DNA of 64,000 bases from ZC4RG29 sp964521255 (GTDB lineage Bacteria; Bacteroidota; Bacteroidia; Cytophagales; Cyclobacteriaceae), in the NCBI GenBank assembly GCA_964521255.1, contig CAZFRM010000003.1, positions 186,001-250,000 on the forward strand, given 5' to 3'. A program made the translations under genes and the position numbers. The notes under the pieces were generated by a model. That model made no database searches. It saw only the letters and a list, made by a program, of their open reading frames with translations, and was not told the origin of the DNA. Of the stretch, positions 26,401-33,289 are shown one piece after another. Within the stretch, counting starts at the first letter, position 1. Every line of letters starts with the position of its first letter.

Positions 26401-26974
26401 CTGGAACACCAACGGCATTGATGGTGTCTATAAATTCTTTCGAAAATTCTGGAATCTCTTTCACGATGCAGGCACTTTCAATGTAAGTGATGCTGAACCT
26501 TCCCGTGAGGAATTAAAAGTATTGCACAAGACCATTAAAAAAGTAGAAGACGATATTGACCGTTTTTCATTTAATACATCGGTGAGTGAATTCATGATTT
26601 GTGCCAATGAATTGACAGCTTTAAAATGTAACAAACGTTCAATTCTCGAACCATTAGTCATTATCCTCGCGCCTTATGCACCACATATTGCTGAGGAGCT
26701 TTGGGAAAAGTTAGGACACACAGATGAGAACCACTCAATCTTTAATGAATCCTTTCCCAAATATGATGAACAATACCTTGTTGAAAATTCTTTTGAGTAC
26801 CCGATATCAATCAATGGAAAAGTAAGAGCAAAAATGAATTTTGCGCTAGATATGCCGAAAGAAGATATTGAGAAAGTAGTGCTCGCTTCAGAGACTATTC
26901 AAAAATGGACGGATGGCAAACCGCCTAAGAAGGTTATAATTGTACAAGGCAAAATTGTGAATGTGGTATTGTAA
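23477..26974 (+). CDS. leuS: Leucyl-tRNA synthetase with two in-frame repeat insertions
   Basis: This class I synthetase charges tRNA-Leu. Motifs seen: HVGH (residues 52-55), the CP1 editing domain with the Thr-rich TTRIDTI and GTGAVMAVPSSDTRDYAFA, the PGWAGSSWYWYRY block, KMSKS (937-941) and the C-terminal anticodon-binding region. The length is 1165 residues, roughly 200 more than expected. The excess is explained by an insertion of about 30 residues at the start of CP1 (24376-24466) and a 173-residue insertion (568-740) carrying a DUF559 nuclease domain. Both keep the frame, so a full-length enzyme is possible. It is probably the only leuS, and thus essential. I chose the ATG at 23477 because it follows the promoter. 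Confidence 0.95.
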   Translation: MAEYSKEEIKRIEEKWRAKWEDDKVYEVHNNSSKPKYYVLDMFPYPSGAGLHVGHPLGYIASDIVSRYKRLKGFNVLHPMGFDAFGLPAEQYAIQTGQHPAITTAKNIETYKRQLKQIGLSFDWSREVQTSDPKFYQWTQWIFMQLFNAWYNNKKGKAEPIMTLIYELRENGNADVDAVCNDETPSVTAEEWNAFDEVDRERFLQNYRIAYQSETMVNWCAALGTVLSNDEVKDGVSERGGYPVERIKMLQWSMRISAYAERLLNGLDTIDWPEPLKEMQRNWIGKSVGCELEFELELSGGLTSRLSRDRLNPSPKDRDLKDSPSSKDSHSIKVFTTRIDTIYGVTFMVLAPEHELVEKITTDAQREEVMKYVEVSKNRSERERMSEVKRISGVFTGAYCINPFNNEKVPVWIADYVLAGYGTGAVMAVPSSDTRDYAFAKHFNLPIIPILEGPHSDIAKENFDPKSGTMINSDFLNGLPWNEAIEKALQKVEQLGIGKRRVNFRMRDAIFGRQRYWGEPFPVYYKDGIPHLVDEEDLPITLPEIDEYKPTETGEPPLARAKEWRYGAGLTLNPSPPKLSGQAKERDLKESSSKEDHLKPQGKGYETTEKSYWNILKQFSKEHRFNPTSAEAVLWEEVRNNKLGHKIRRQHAIGVFIADFVCLSKKLVIEIDGAYHEKNKEYDQARTHFLHTSGFRLIRFTNQEVLNDLSSVIAKISNALNESPSKGTPSPLERGPGGEAYPFELTTMPGWAGSSWYWYRYMDPLNEDEFCSKEAESYWKDVDLYIGGSEHATGHLLYSRFWNKALKDLGYVEAEEPFKKLINQGHIQGVSKFAYRLKIAPSVDQTVFISYDVVQQLLEEKEKNFEKLAQILASNEVKISANEIEIVSYIPIHVDVRMVNNEILDIEEFKKWRSELKNATMILNNKKEFICHSEVEKMSKSKHNVVNPDDIIENYGADTLRMYEMFLGPLEQSKPWNTNGIDGVYKFFRKFWNLFHDAGTFNVSDAEPSREELKVLHKTIKKVEDDIDRFSFNTSVSEFMICANELTALKCNKRSILEPLVIILAPYAPHIAEELWEKLGHTDENHSIFNESFPKYDEQYLVENSFEYPISINGKVRAKMNFALDMPKEDIEKVVLASETIQKWTDGKPPKKVIIVQGKIVNVVL
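24376..24466 (+). repeat. In-frame repeat insertion in the leuS editing domain
   Basis: It begins AGGCCTCAC, is followed by a nested palindrome (CCCGACTAAGTCGGGACAGG), then CTAAATCCCTCTCC, AAAGGATAGGGA, TTTGAAAGA and a degenerate TCTCCTTCG tail. The same blocks occur at the left end of the 25178-25696 insertion. It adds about 30 low-complexity Ser/Asp/Lys/Arg residues between ELEFELE and IKVFTTR, where relatives have a short turn. The right boundary is approximate. Confidence 0.75.
25178..25697 (+). mobile_element. DUF559 endonuclease element inserted in frame in leuS
   Basis: The exact inverted repeat AGGCCTCACCC (25180-25190) and GGGTGAGGCCT (25687-25697) bounds the element. Inside each end is a GAGAGGG hairpin: CCCTCTCC...AAAGGAGAGGG on the left, CCCCCTCTCCTTTGGAGAGGGGG on the right. 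The centre (about 25301-25660, LeuRS residues 609-728) encodes a DUF559/Vsr-like PD-(D/E)XK domain: SAEAVLWEEVRNNKLGHKIRRQH, then ADF (Asp 659), VIEIDG (Glu 670, Asp 672) and GFRLIRF. The extra length 25178-25696 is exactly 173 codons, between Gly 567 and Tyr 741. The domain has no Met start of its own and is read through from leuS. No transposase or intein motifs are present. Confidence 0.85.
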
Positions 26975-27162
26975 TTGTCATTCACTGCTCAATTTTTGAT
27001 TAGAAAGGAATTTAAAAAGTTTAGATTCCGATTCCTAATTATCGTTCACCTATACTTCTCATTTCGGTGATATTTTTCATGTCACATTCTGACTCTTATC
27101 ATAAATTTTTCAGAAATTAGAAGTGTTCTTCACGTAGTAAAGGCACTTAATCAATTTCAATT

Positions 27163-27600
27163 ATGACACCTTCACTGCCATCTTCAACAAAATATTTACT
27201 ACCACCAGGATTGGGGGATCTTCATCAAAAAACACTTGCATGGGAATCCAGCATTGAATGGTGGAAACGTGAATTTGATTTCTTTCAAAAAATATTAGAT
27301 GAATACGGTTCTCATCTGCAACTACGGGAGGACCTGAAAGAAAGAGAGCATTTTAAAATGTTATTGGACTATTACCGTAACAAACTCATGCACTCCTTCT
27401 CCGTAAAAATGATAAAGCACGAAGCAAAGCTGAAATATCTGTTGAACGGTGAAAGAATGCAAAATGAATACCACTATCGCGATGAACACCGCGAACTGGA
27501 GCGACAAATAACGGCCTTCGAAAAAGAATTTCAAGCCTACAAACACGAACTATATCTTCTTATTGAAAAGGTATTGTTAAAAAATAAAAACAAAGAATAA
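27163..27600 (+). CDS. Helical protein of unknown function
   Basis: This 145-residue protein is predicted to be almost fully helical and highly charged, with heptad-like patterns (EHFKMLLDYYRNKLMHSFSVKMIKHEAKLKYLL; HRELERQITAFEKEFQAYKHELYLLIEKVLL) that suggest a coiled coil. It has no signal peptide, membrane segment or catalytic motif. It follows leuS by 188 bp in the same direction with its own likely promoter region. Function is unknown. Confidence 0.65.
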   Translation: MTPSLPSSTKYLLPPGLGDLHQKTLAWESSIEWWKREFDFFQKILDEYGSHLQLREDLKEREHFKMLLDYYRNKLMHSFSVKMIKHEAKLKYLLNGERMQNEYHYRDEHRELERQITAFEKEFQAYKHELYLLIEKVLLKNKNKE

Positions 27601-27672
27601 ACACAAAGGCACGCAGCGTATTTTTCTATGTGCCACTCTGTGCAATCTTTGTGGGTCTCTGTGCAATAACTA
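27601..27672. repeat. CACAAAGGCAC-type intergenic repeat, copy 1
   Basis: It begins with ACACAAAGGCACGCAG and ends with CTCTGTGCAATAACT, with an internal TGTGCCACTCTGTGCAA. It fills the space between two convergent genes. A related stretch with the same kind of ends is at 48671-48763. Confidence 0.55.
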
Positions 27673-27674
27673 AA

Positions 27675-30122
27675 TTACTCCGCATACCTCACCGCCATCT
27701 TCCTGATACGATCTTCAATTTTCTCTGTTGAGAGTTTTTCCCTCATACGATCGACCATTATTGGGAAAGAGAATGGCGTTGGCTTATCCGGATTTGTAAT
27801 AACTATTTTCTGTGTATTGATTCGTTCAAGCGCTTTTCGCAATCGAACTTCCTCCAATTGAAAATCCATCACTTCTTCATAAGCCTGTCGCAATAAAAGA
27901 TTGTGTGCTTCATAGTCATGAAAGACATTGAAAAACAATTGCGATGAGGATTGGAGATGGCGATCCTTCACAGGCTTTCCAGGATAACCTTTAAATACAA
28001 GTCCTGAGATAGCAGCAATGTCACGAAATTTTCTCCGTGCCATTTCAGTTGAATTAATACTCGCCTGGATATCCTTCAACAAATTCTCGGTGCCTAAAAC
28101 ATTGGTCTCCACCGCTTCTTCAATGGGAATTGGCTGATCGGAAAGAAGCTCAAAGCCATAATCATTCATGGCAATTGAAAAAGTGAGCGGTTGTATCTGA
28201 GCAATCCGATACGCCATCAATGCTCCTAATCCTTCGTGAACAAATCTCCCTTCAAAGGGATACATCAACACATGATACCCTTCTGATGTATGAAAGTATT
28301 CAATTAAAAAATCGTTTATACCGGGAAGAAAAGAACGTTCGCGCTGAAGCGAAAAAAGAGGTTCAAGAAATTTCATTTCCACATCTTCAGCTTTGTGCTT
28401 TACTACTTCATCAAGTTTTAACCTGATCATCTCACTCATCTGCGAAGACAAAGGCATTCGTCCCCCCTGCCACGATGGAACTGCTCCTGATTTTCGATTC
28501 GACTTACGAACATGAACTTCCATTTCTTTTATTCTCACCAACTCCAGGTTTCTTCCGGCAAACCAAAAAACATCGCCGGGCTCTAATCTTGAAATAAAAT
28601 ATTCTTCGATAGTCCCAAGATTTTTTCCGGAAAGGAATTTTACAAAAAGTTGACTATCGCCAACAATGGTTCCGATGGAAAGACGATGCCGCATAGCAAT
28701 CGATCTGTTCTCAACCCTGAATTTTCCATTTAAAAAAACTACTTTCCGATATTCATCATAGGCTTGCAAGGAATCACCTCCCGTTGTAAGAAATCCTAAA
28801 ACCCATTGCCATTCTTCATCTGTAATGCTGGAAAAACTAAAAGTTCCTCTTACTTCTTTTAAAGTCATATCCGCTTCAAATCCCTCCGAAATAGCTAACG
28901 TGATCAGATACTGAATAAGCACATCAAACGATCGTACATAGGGAATGCGGTCTTCAACAATATTTCGCTTCACGCCTTCTCTTAACGCTGCAGCTTCCAT
29001 CAACTCAAGAGAATGTGTTGGCACAAAATAAATGCGACTTGTTGCGCCGGGCTGGTGACCACTTCTTCCCGCTCGTTGAAGGAATCTTGCCACTCCTTTC
29101 GGACTCCCTACTTGTATTACCGTTTCTACCGGACGAAAGTCAACACCGAGATCAAGACTTGATGTACATACAACAGCTTTCAATTTTCCTTCGTGCAATT
29201 GCTCTTCCACCCAACTCCGAAGGTCATGGCTTATTGAACCATGATGCATGGCAATAAGTCCTGAAAGCTCAGGCGCTTTATCCAGCATTTTTTGATACCA
29301 TATTTCGGCAAAAGACCGGGTGTTGGTAAAGATCAATGTTGTGGTACTTTTCTTCACCACCTCAACAACCTTATCCAGCAATTGAATACCAAGATGTCCG
29401 GCCCAGGGCATTCGTTCGAGATCATCAGGCATTATGGAAAGAATCTCAATCTTCTTTTCAATTGAATTCGCCTTTACGACTTTAAATTTTTTCGTTTTAT
29501 AATCCACGCCCAGTAATGCTTCAATAGCCTCATCCATATTGCCAATGGTAGCCGATATACCCCACACCTTTAATGATGGAACAATTGCTTTGAGTCTTGA
29601 TAAAGCAAGTTCAACCTGAACGCCACGCTTTGATCCCATCAACTCGTGCCATTCATCTGCAACAACGGCCTTGAGATTTTGGAAGAACCCCTGGTAGCCA
29701 CGTTGCGTCAACAGTAAGTGCAAACTCTCGGGCGTTGTAATAAGAAACTGAGGTGGTGAAGCTTTCTGTCGTTCCCGATCCTTAGCAGATGTATCACCGG
29801 ACCGGATACCAACTTTCCAGGGAATGTTCAGTGATGATATTATATTGTTTGCTGAAAGTTCTATTTCGCGGGCAAGTGCTCTTATTGGTGTTATCCAAAT
29901 TATTTGAACACCTTCCGGTTTTATCATTCTTCCTTTCGTATTATTTAAATACTCAAGTACGACGGGTACTATGAGAGAATATGTCTTTCCGCTACCAGTA
30001 GGGGCATTTACCAGTCCGCTCAAACCATCCAGGTAGGCGTGCCATGCCTCAAGCTGGAAGGGAAATGGCTCCCAATTCCTTTTCCTGAACCAGTCTTTTC
30101 CAGTTTTTAATTTGTCTGTCAC
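27675..30122 (-). CDS. Ligase-associated DNA damage response DEXH-box helicase
   Basis: This Lhr-like superfamily 2 helicase has about 815 residues. Motif I is APTGSGKT, motif Ia ITPIRAL, motif II DEWHE (in VADEWHELMGSKRGVQVELALSRL), motif III SATIGN and motif VI QRAGRSGHQPG. A Lhr-type C-terminal region follows. In Bacteroidota and proteobacteria this subtype usually accompanies a DNA ligase, an exonuclease and the PdeM phosphoesterase in a repair cluster. None of those genes is next to it here. The GTG at 30122 gives MTDKLKTGKDWF, close to relatives, and follows a TAAATTTC box; a TTG at 30161 would add 13 residues. It is divergent from the MerR gene. Confidence 0.88.
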   Translation of the reverse strand: MTDKLKTGKDWFRKRNWEPFPFQLEAWHAYLDGLSGLVNAPTGSGKTYSLIVPVVLEYLNNTKGRMIKPEGVQIIWITPIRALAREIELSANNIISSLNIPWKVGIRSGDTSAKDRERQKASPPQFLITTPESLHLLLTQRGYQGFFQNLKAVVADEWHELMGSKRGVQVELALSRLKAIVPSLKVWGISATIGNMDEAIEALLGVDYKTKKFKVVKANSIEKKIEILSIMPDDLERMPWAGHLGIQLLDKVVEVVKKSTTTLIFTNTRSFAEIWYQKMLDKAPELSGLIAMHHGSISHDLRSWVEEQLHEGKLKAVVCTSSLDLGVDFRPVETVIQVGSPKGVARFLQRAGRSGHQPGATSRIYFVPTHSLELMEAAALREGVKRNIVEDRIPYVRSFDVLIQYLITLAISEGFEADMTLKEVRGTFSFSSITDEEWQWVLGFLTTGGDSLQAYDEYRKVVFLNGKFRVENRSIAMRHRLSIGTIVGDSQLFVKFLSGKNLGTIEEYFISRLEPGDVFWFAGRNLELVRIKEMEVHVRKSNRKSGAVPSWQGGRMPLSSQMSEMIRLKLDEVVKHKAEDVEMKFLEPLFSLQRERSFLPGINDFLIEYFHTSEGYHVLMYPFEGRFVHEGLGALMAYRIAQIQPLTFSIAMNDYGFELLSDQPIPIEEAVETNVLGTENLLKDIQASINSTEMARRKFRDIAAISGLVFKGYPGKPVKDRHLQSSSQLFFNVFHDYEAHNLLLRQAYEEVMDFQLEEVRLRKALERINTQKIVITNPDKPTPFSFPIMVDRMREKLSTEKIEDRIRKMAVRYAE

Positions 30123-30198
30123 AGTCAGAAATTTATAACTACCAGCAATCTGAAAAAACAATTTGTCGAGTTATCGGTTTTAATCGGTAAAGTCTCTA

Positions 30199-31077
30199 AT
30201 GGGTAAGTATTCAATTCGGGAGCTTGAAAAACTTTCAGGCATAAAGGCGCATACCATCCGTATCTGGGAAAAGCGGTATAGCATTGTTGAACCTCAACGG
30301 ACTCACTCCAACATCAGGTTCTACTCTGACGAGGATCTTAAGCGGATTATAAACGTATCCATGCTTACCACTCACGGATACCGTATTTCGACGGTGGCGG
30401 ACATGAGTGAGAGTGAATTATACACGAAGGTCACTGAATTAAGTCAAACCAACGGACATGCTGAAATTCACATAGAGGCGCTTATTTCGTCTATGTTAGA
30501 CATGGATGAGGAAATATTTGAAGAGAAGCTTTCATCATTGGAAGATAAGTTTGGTTTCGAGGGAGCTATTACAGAAATCATATATCCATTCCTTGAAAAA
30601 ATAGGAATACTTTGGCAAACCGGAAACATAACGCCAGCGCATGAACACTTCATGTCTAATCTCATTCGTCAAAAAGTCATTGTGGCTATTGCCTCGCTTC
30701 CCATCGCCCCGAAAAATACCTTGCGCGCTATTTTATTTCTACCCGAAAATGAATTGCACGAAATCGGACTTCTCTTCTACCATTACCTTGCAAAAAAGCA
30801 GGGCATCAGAACCTACTATCTTGGCCAATCCGTACCGCATAATGACCTGAAAAAAATTTATGAGATTCACAGGCCTCATTTTTTAATTACGTCCATTACC
30901 TCCACACCTCATTCGCTCAGGTTAAATGAGTACCTGGATTTACTCTCCAATGATTTTCCTTCTTCGCACATTCTGGCATCGGGAGCATTCCTGGGGAAAT
31001 CATCCATTAATCACTACAGCAATATTCAATTTTTTGAATCTGCACTTCAATTCAAGGACATTTTGACAAAACAGTGA
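30199..31077 (+). CDS. MerR-family regulator with B12-binding domain (CarH/LitR-like)
   Basis: This 292-residue protein has an N-terminal MerR helix-turn-helix (YSIRELEKLSGIKAHTIRIWEKRY), a helical B12-binding cap with the W-x9-EH motif (WQTGNITPAHEH), and a cobalamin-binding domain with E-x-H-x2-G (ELHEIG). In CarH and LitR these residues hold adenosylcobalamin, which senses light and controls carotenoid genes. The genes for IPP isomerase and lycopene cyclase follow in the same direction, which supports light- or B12-dependent control of carotenoid synthesis. The 225-bp gap downstream shows only a 25-codon frame. Confidence 0.87.
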   Translation: MGKYSIRELEKLSGIKAHTIRIWEKRYSIVEPQRTHSNIRFYSDEDLKRIINVSMLTTHGYRISTVADMSESELYTKVTELSQTNGHAEIHIEALISSMLDMDEEIFEEKLSSLEDKFGFEGAITEIIYPFLEKIGILWQTGNITPAHEHFMSNLIRQKVIVAIASLPIAPKNTLRAILFLPENELHEIGLLFYHYLAKKQGIRTYYLGQSVPHNDLKKIYEIHRPHFLITSITSTPHSLRLNEYLDLLSNDFPSSHILASGAFLGKSSINHYSNIQFFESALQFKDILTKQ

Positions 31078-31120
31078 GCAAGGTTCATATCTGTTAAGCC
31101 CGTGTTCTCATTCCTTCAAC

Positions 31121-31198
31121 ATGCCATTCCACAAAGACTGGCGCTCATATTACTATGTTTATTATCTTGCAATCTTTCCGGTAGATAAAATCGTTTAA
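31121..31198 (+). CDS. Possible 25-residue aromatic peptide
   Basis: A short ATG-started frame in the gap between the MerR gene and idi encodes a peptide rich in Tyr and hydrophobic residues (MPFHKDWRSYYYVYYLAIF, then PVDKIV). It has no recognisable ribosome-binding site and could be chance. It is recorded because this gap (31078-31302) contains nothing else I can name. Confidence 0.15.
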   Translation: MPFHKDWRSYYYVYYLAIFPVDKIV

Positions 31199-31302
31199 AC
31201 GACCAGAAGAAAAGAGCAATAAAAATACTTTCAGTAATGCGCGCGAATTTGCAACAGCAATGTTATAGCTGGCGTGTTTGATTTAAAAATTTACTTGTTG
31301 TA

Positions 31303-31818
31303 ATGGAAAAAGTAATTCTGGTAGACGAGCTTGACAACATTACCGGCACCCTGGAAAAAATGGAAGCACATAAAAATGGTGTACTCCATCGTGCCTTCTC
31401 TGTGTTGTTGTTCAACTCGCAGGGAGAATTGCTGATTCAAAAGAGGGCTTCATCCAAATATCATAGTGCCGGCCTCTGGACAAACACTTGCTGCAGTCAT
31501 CCCCAACCCGGAGAGACAATAGAGGTTGCTATTCGCAGAAAATTAAAACAGGAAATGGGAATTGATGCGGCTCCGGAATTTGCCTATAAGTTTGTTTACA
31601 AAATCGCACTGGAAAACGGATTGACAGAGCATGAGCTTGATCATGTGTTCATTGGTTCATTTGATGGTATTCCAAATATCAATCATGAAGAAGTAGAAGA
31701 CTGGAGATTTATTTCAATGAACAACTTAAAGGAAGAAATTAAAGTCAATCCCAATAATTTCACACATTGGTTTAAGCTTATTATTAATCATCCTGAATTT
31801 AAAGAGATAACAGCTTAG
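31303..31818 (+). CDS. idi: Isopentenyl-diphosphate delta-isomerase, type 1
   Basis: This 171-residue Nudix-fold enzyme interconverts isopentenyl and dimethylallyl diphosphate. The catalytic Cys lies in LWTNTCCSHP (about residue 65), and the catalytic Glu in TEHELDHVF (about 113). The metal-binding HRAFSVLLFN and the Nudix-like GETIEVAIRRKLKQEMGI are present. It supplies isoprenoid precursors, here next to a lycopene cyclase gene (95-bp gap) and a CarH-like regulator. It is likely part of a carotenoid locus. Confidence 0.95.
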   Translation: MEKVILVDELDNITGTLEKMEAHKNGVLHRAFSVLLFNSQGELLIQKRASSKYHSAGLWTNTCCSHPQPGETIEVAIRRKLKQEMGIDAAPEFAYKFVYKIALENGLTEHELDHVFIGSFDGIPNINHEEVEDWRFISMNNLKEEIKVNPNNFTHWFKLIINHPEFKEITA

Positions 31819-31913
31819 CAGAGATTCCTATATTTTCCATTATGCACTTTTTTATATTATATTTCCCGGCATAATAAGTACATCAACGAATCCAACCAAT
31901 AGATTTTTTCAGC

Positions 31914-32624
31914 TTGAAATCAAGATACCTTTACCTCATCATTAATTTGCTGTCCGTCAGTTTACCTTTTGCATTAAGCTTTTATTCCAAGGCAGCGTTT
32001 TATAAAAAATGGAAATACTTGTGGCCGGCAATTTTCATAACTGCTTTTTTATTTCTGTTATGGGATATGGTCTTTACAGAAATGGGCATTTGGGGATTCA
32101 ATCCTGAATACATTATGGGTGTTTATGCCTTCAATCTTCCTGTTGAAGAGATATTGTTTTTCATATGCATTCCCTATGCATGTATGTTCACCTACTTCGC
32201 GCTCATTCACATTTTGAAGAAGGATTACCTTTTTCCTCACCAGGAAATCATTTCGAGTGCGTTGAGTATTTTTTTATTAATAGGTGGTATGTATCATATG
32301 GATAAATTGTACACCGGGGTGACATTTTTCGGCACAGGTTTGTTTGTCGCTTACCAGATGCTCTATCTTAAACCACGCTACATGGGAAGATTCTATGTTG
32401 CGTTTGCTGCTATACTTATTCCATTTTTAATTGTAAATGGAGTTCTTACCGGCTTATTTCTGGAAGAGCCTGTTATGTGGTATAATGATAAAGAGAATTT
32501 GGGTATTCGATTAGGGACAATTCCAGTAGAAAATGTTTTCTACGGATTACTTCTTCTCACCATGAACGTATCCATTTACGAGTGGCTGAAAGCAAGAGCC
32601 GGAGAATACTATTCGATCTATTAA
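31914..32624 (+). CDS. Lycopene cyclase (CrtYcd type, membrane)
   Basis: This 236-residue integral membrane protein has about seven transmembrane segments, consistent with a fusion of the two small lycopene cyclase domains (CrtYc plus CrtYd). Conserved acidic signatures appear twice: FNLPVEEILFFICIPYACMFTYF and GTIPVENVFYGLLLLTMNVSIYEWL. It closes the ends of lycopene to form beta-carotene rings in the inner membrane. The start is a TTG (31914) matching MKSRYLYLIINLL. Phytoene synthase, desaturase and hydroxylase genes are absent from the window, so the remaining pathway must be encoded elsewhere. Confidence 0.88.
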   Translation: MKSRYLYLIINLLSVSLPFALSFYSKAAFYKKWKYLWPAIFITAFLFLLWDMVFTEMGIWGFNPEYIMGVYAFNLPVEEILFFICIPYACMFTYFALIHILKKDYLFPHQEIISSALSIFLLIGGMYHMDKLYTGVTFFGTGLFVAYQMLYLKPRYMGRFYVAFAAILIPFLIVNGVLTGLFLEEPVMWYNDKENLGIRLGTIPVENVFYGLLLLTMNVSIYEWLKARAGEYYSIY

Positions 32625-32656
32625 TTTATTCTAATGACTATGTATAAAAATAAAAA

Positions 32657-32677
32657 AGCCCGCTGTTGCAGCAGGCT
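32657..32677 (-). terminator. Intrinsic terminator of the Lys-rich protein gene
   Basis: The hairpin AGCCCGCTG / CAGCAGGCT (one mismatch, 3-nt loop) is preceded on the plus strand by a run of A, which is a U-tract for minus-strand transcripts. It lies 27 bp after the stop of the minus-strand gene and also separates it from the convergent lycopene cyclase gene. Confidence 0.75.
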
Positions 32678-32704
32678 CGATTATGATTTTACTTCCCTGA
32701 ATTG

Positions 32705-33010
32705 CTAGGCATGCGCAACTTCGGGCTGCGGTCCCTGCTCAAGTTTAATGTCCTTACTTTTTTTGCTCTTCTTTCTTTTACCGGTGAGAACATCCTCAAC
32801 GTAGGTAAGCGATTTTTCAATCTTCTTGTTTTTCTTTTTCTCTTTCTTCAATAAATGAGAAAATTCAGATGCAATCTTTTTTGAACTTTTATCAATAAGT
32901 TTCTGCAACCTCTTATTCGCCTTGGGAAGCTCAAGTTTAGTAATGGCTTCACGCACCGAATTATTAACCAATGACTTTAAAGCCTTCTTCGAAATTTTTG
33001 TTTTTTCCAT
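32705..33010 (-). CDS. Lysine-rich small protein
   Basis: This 101-residue protein has about a third lysines, arranged in helical stretches (KKIASEFSHLLKKEKKKNKKIEK; GKRKKSKKSKD), and a short Pro/Gln/Ala tail. It has no signal peptide or membrane segment. The charge suggests binding to nucleic acid or to another acidic polymer, as histone-like proteins do, but that is inference. A clean start and a terminator hairpin support it as a real gene. I do not recognise the family. Confidence 0.65.
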   Translation of the reverse strand: MEKTKISKKALKSLVNNSVREAITKLELPKANKRLQKLIDKSSKKIASEFSHLLKKEKKKNKKIEKSLTYVEDVLTGKRKKSKKSKDIKLEQGPQPEVAHA

Positions 33011-33135
33011 AAATCTGGTGATTGTTGGTATTTCAAGGTAGTACCCTTCTTTGAAAGTTAATAGTCATAATACAGAATTAATATTCTGATAATTCCGTAA
33101 AATTTTAACTGGCAAGAAATCAAATTGTTAACTAT

Positions 33136-33285
33136 TTACTCGTAACAAAGTGAATTAACCGGGTTCGCAGTTGCGGTTCTTATTGCCTGATAACCAACTG
33201 TGATCCAGGCCAGTAATACTGCCAAAATGCCGCTCCCCACAAAAATGATTGATCGCAACCTTAAAATAGTCTTTAACGATATAAT
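33136..33285 (-). pseudogene. C-terminal remnant of an FtsX/MacB-type permease
   Basis: On the minus strand 49 open codons end at a TAA (33136-33138). They read like the last membrane helix and tail of an FtsX-type permease: SGILAVLLAWITVGYQAIRTATANPVNSL. The complete permease at 33290 ends similarly (IGYKVFSAASMNPVTTLRSE). There is no start or upstream domain: a TGA at 33286-33288 is followed directly by the end of that intact gene. I infer that a tandem permease copy was deleted, leaving its tail. The rest of 33011-33135 shows nothing. Confidence 0.75.
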
Positions 33286-33289
33286 TCAA

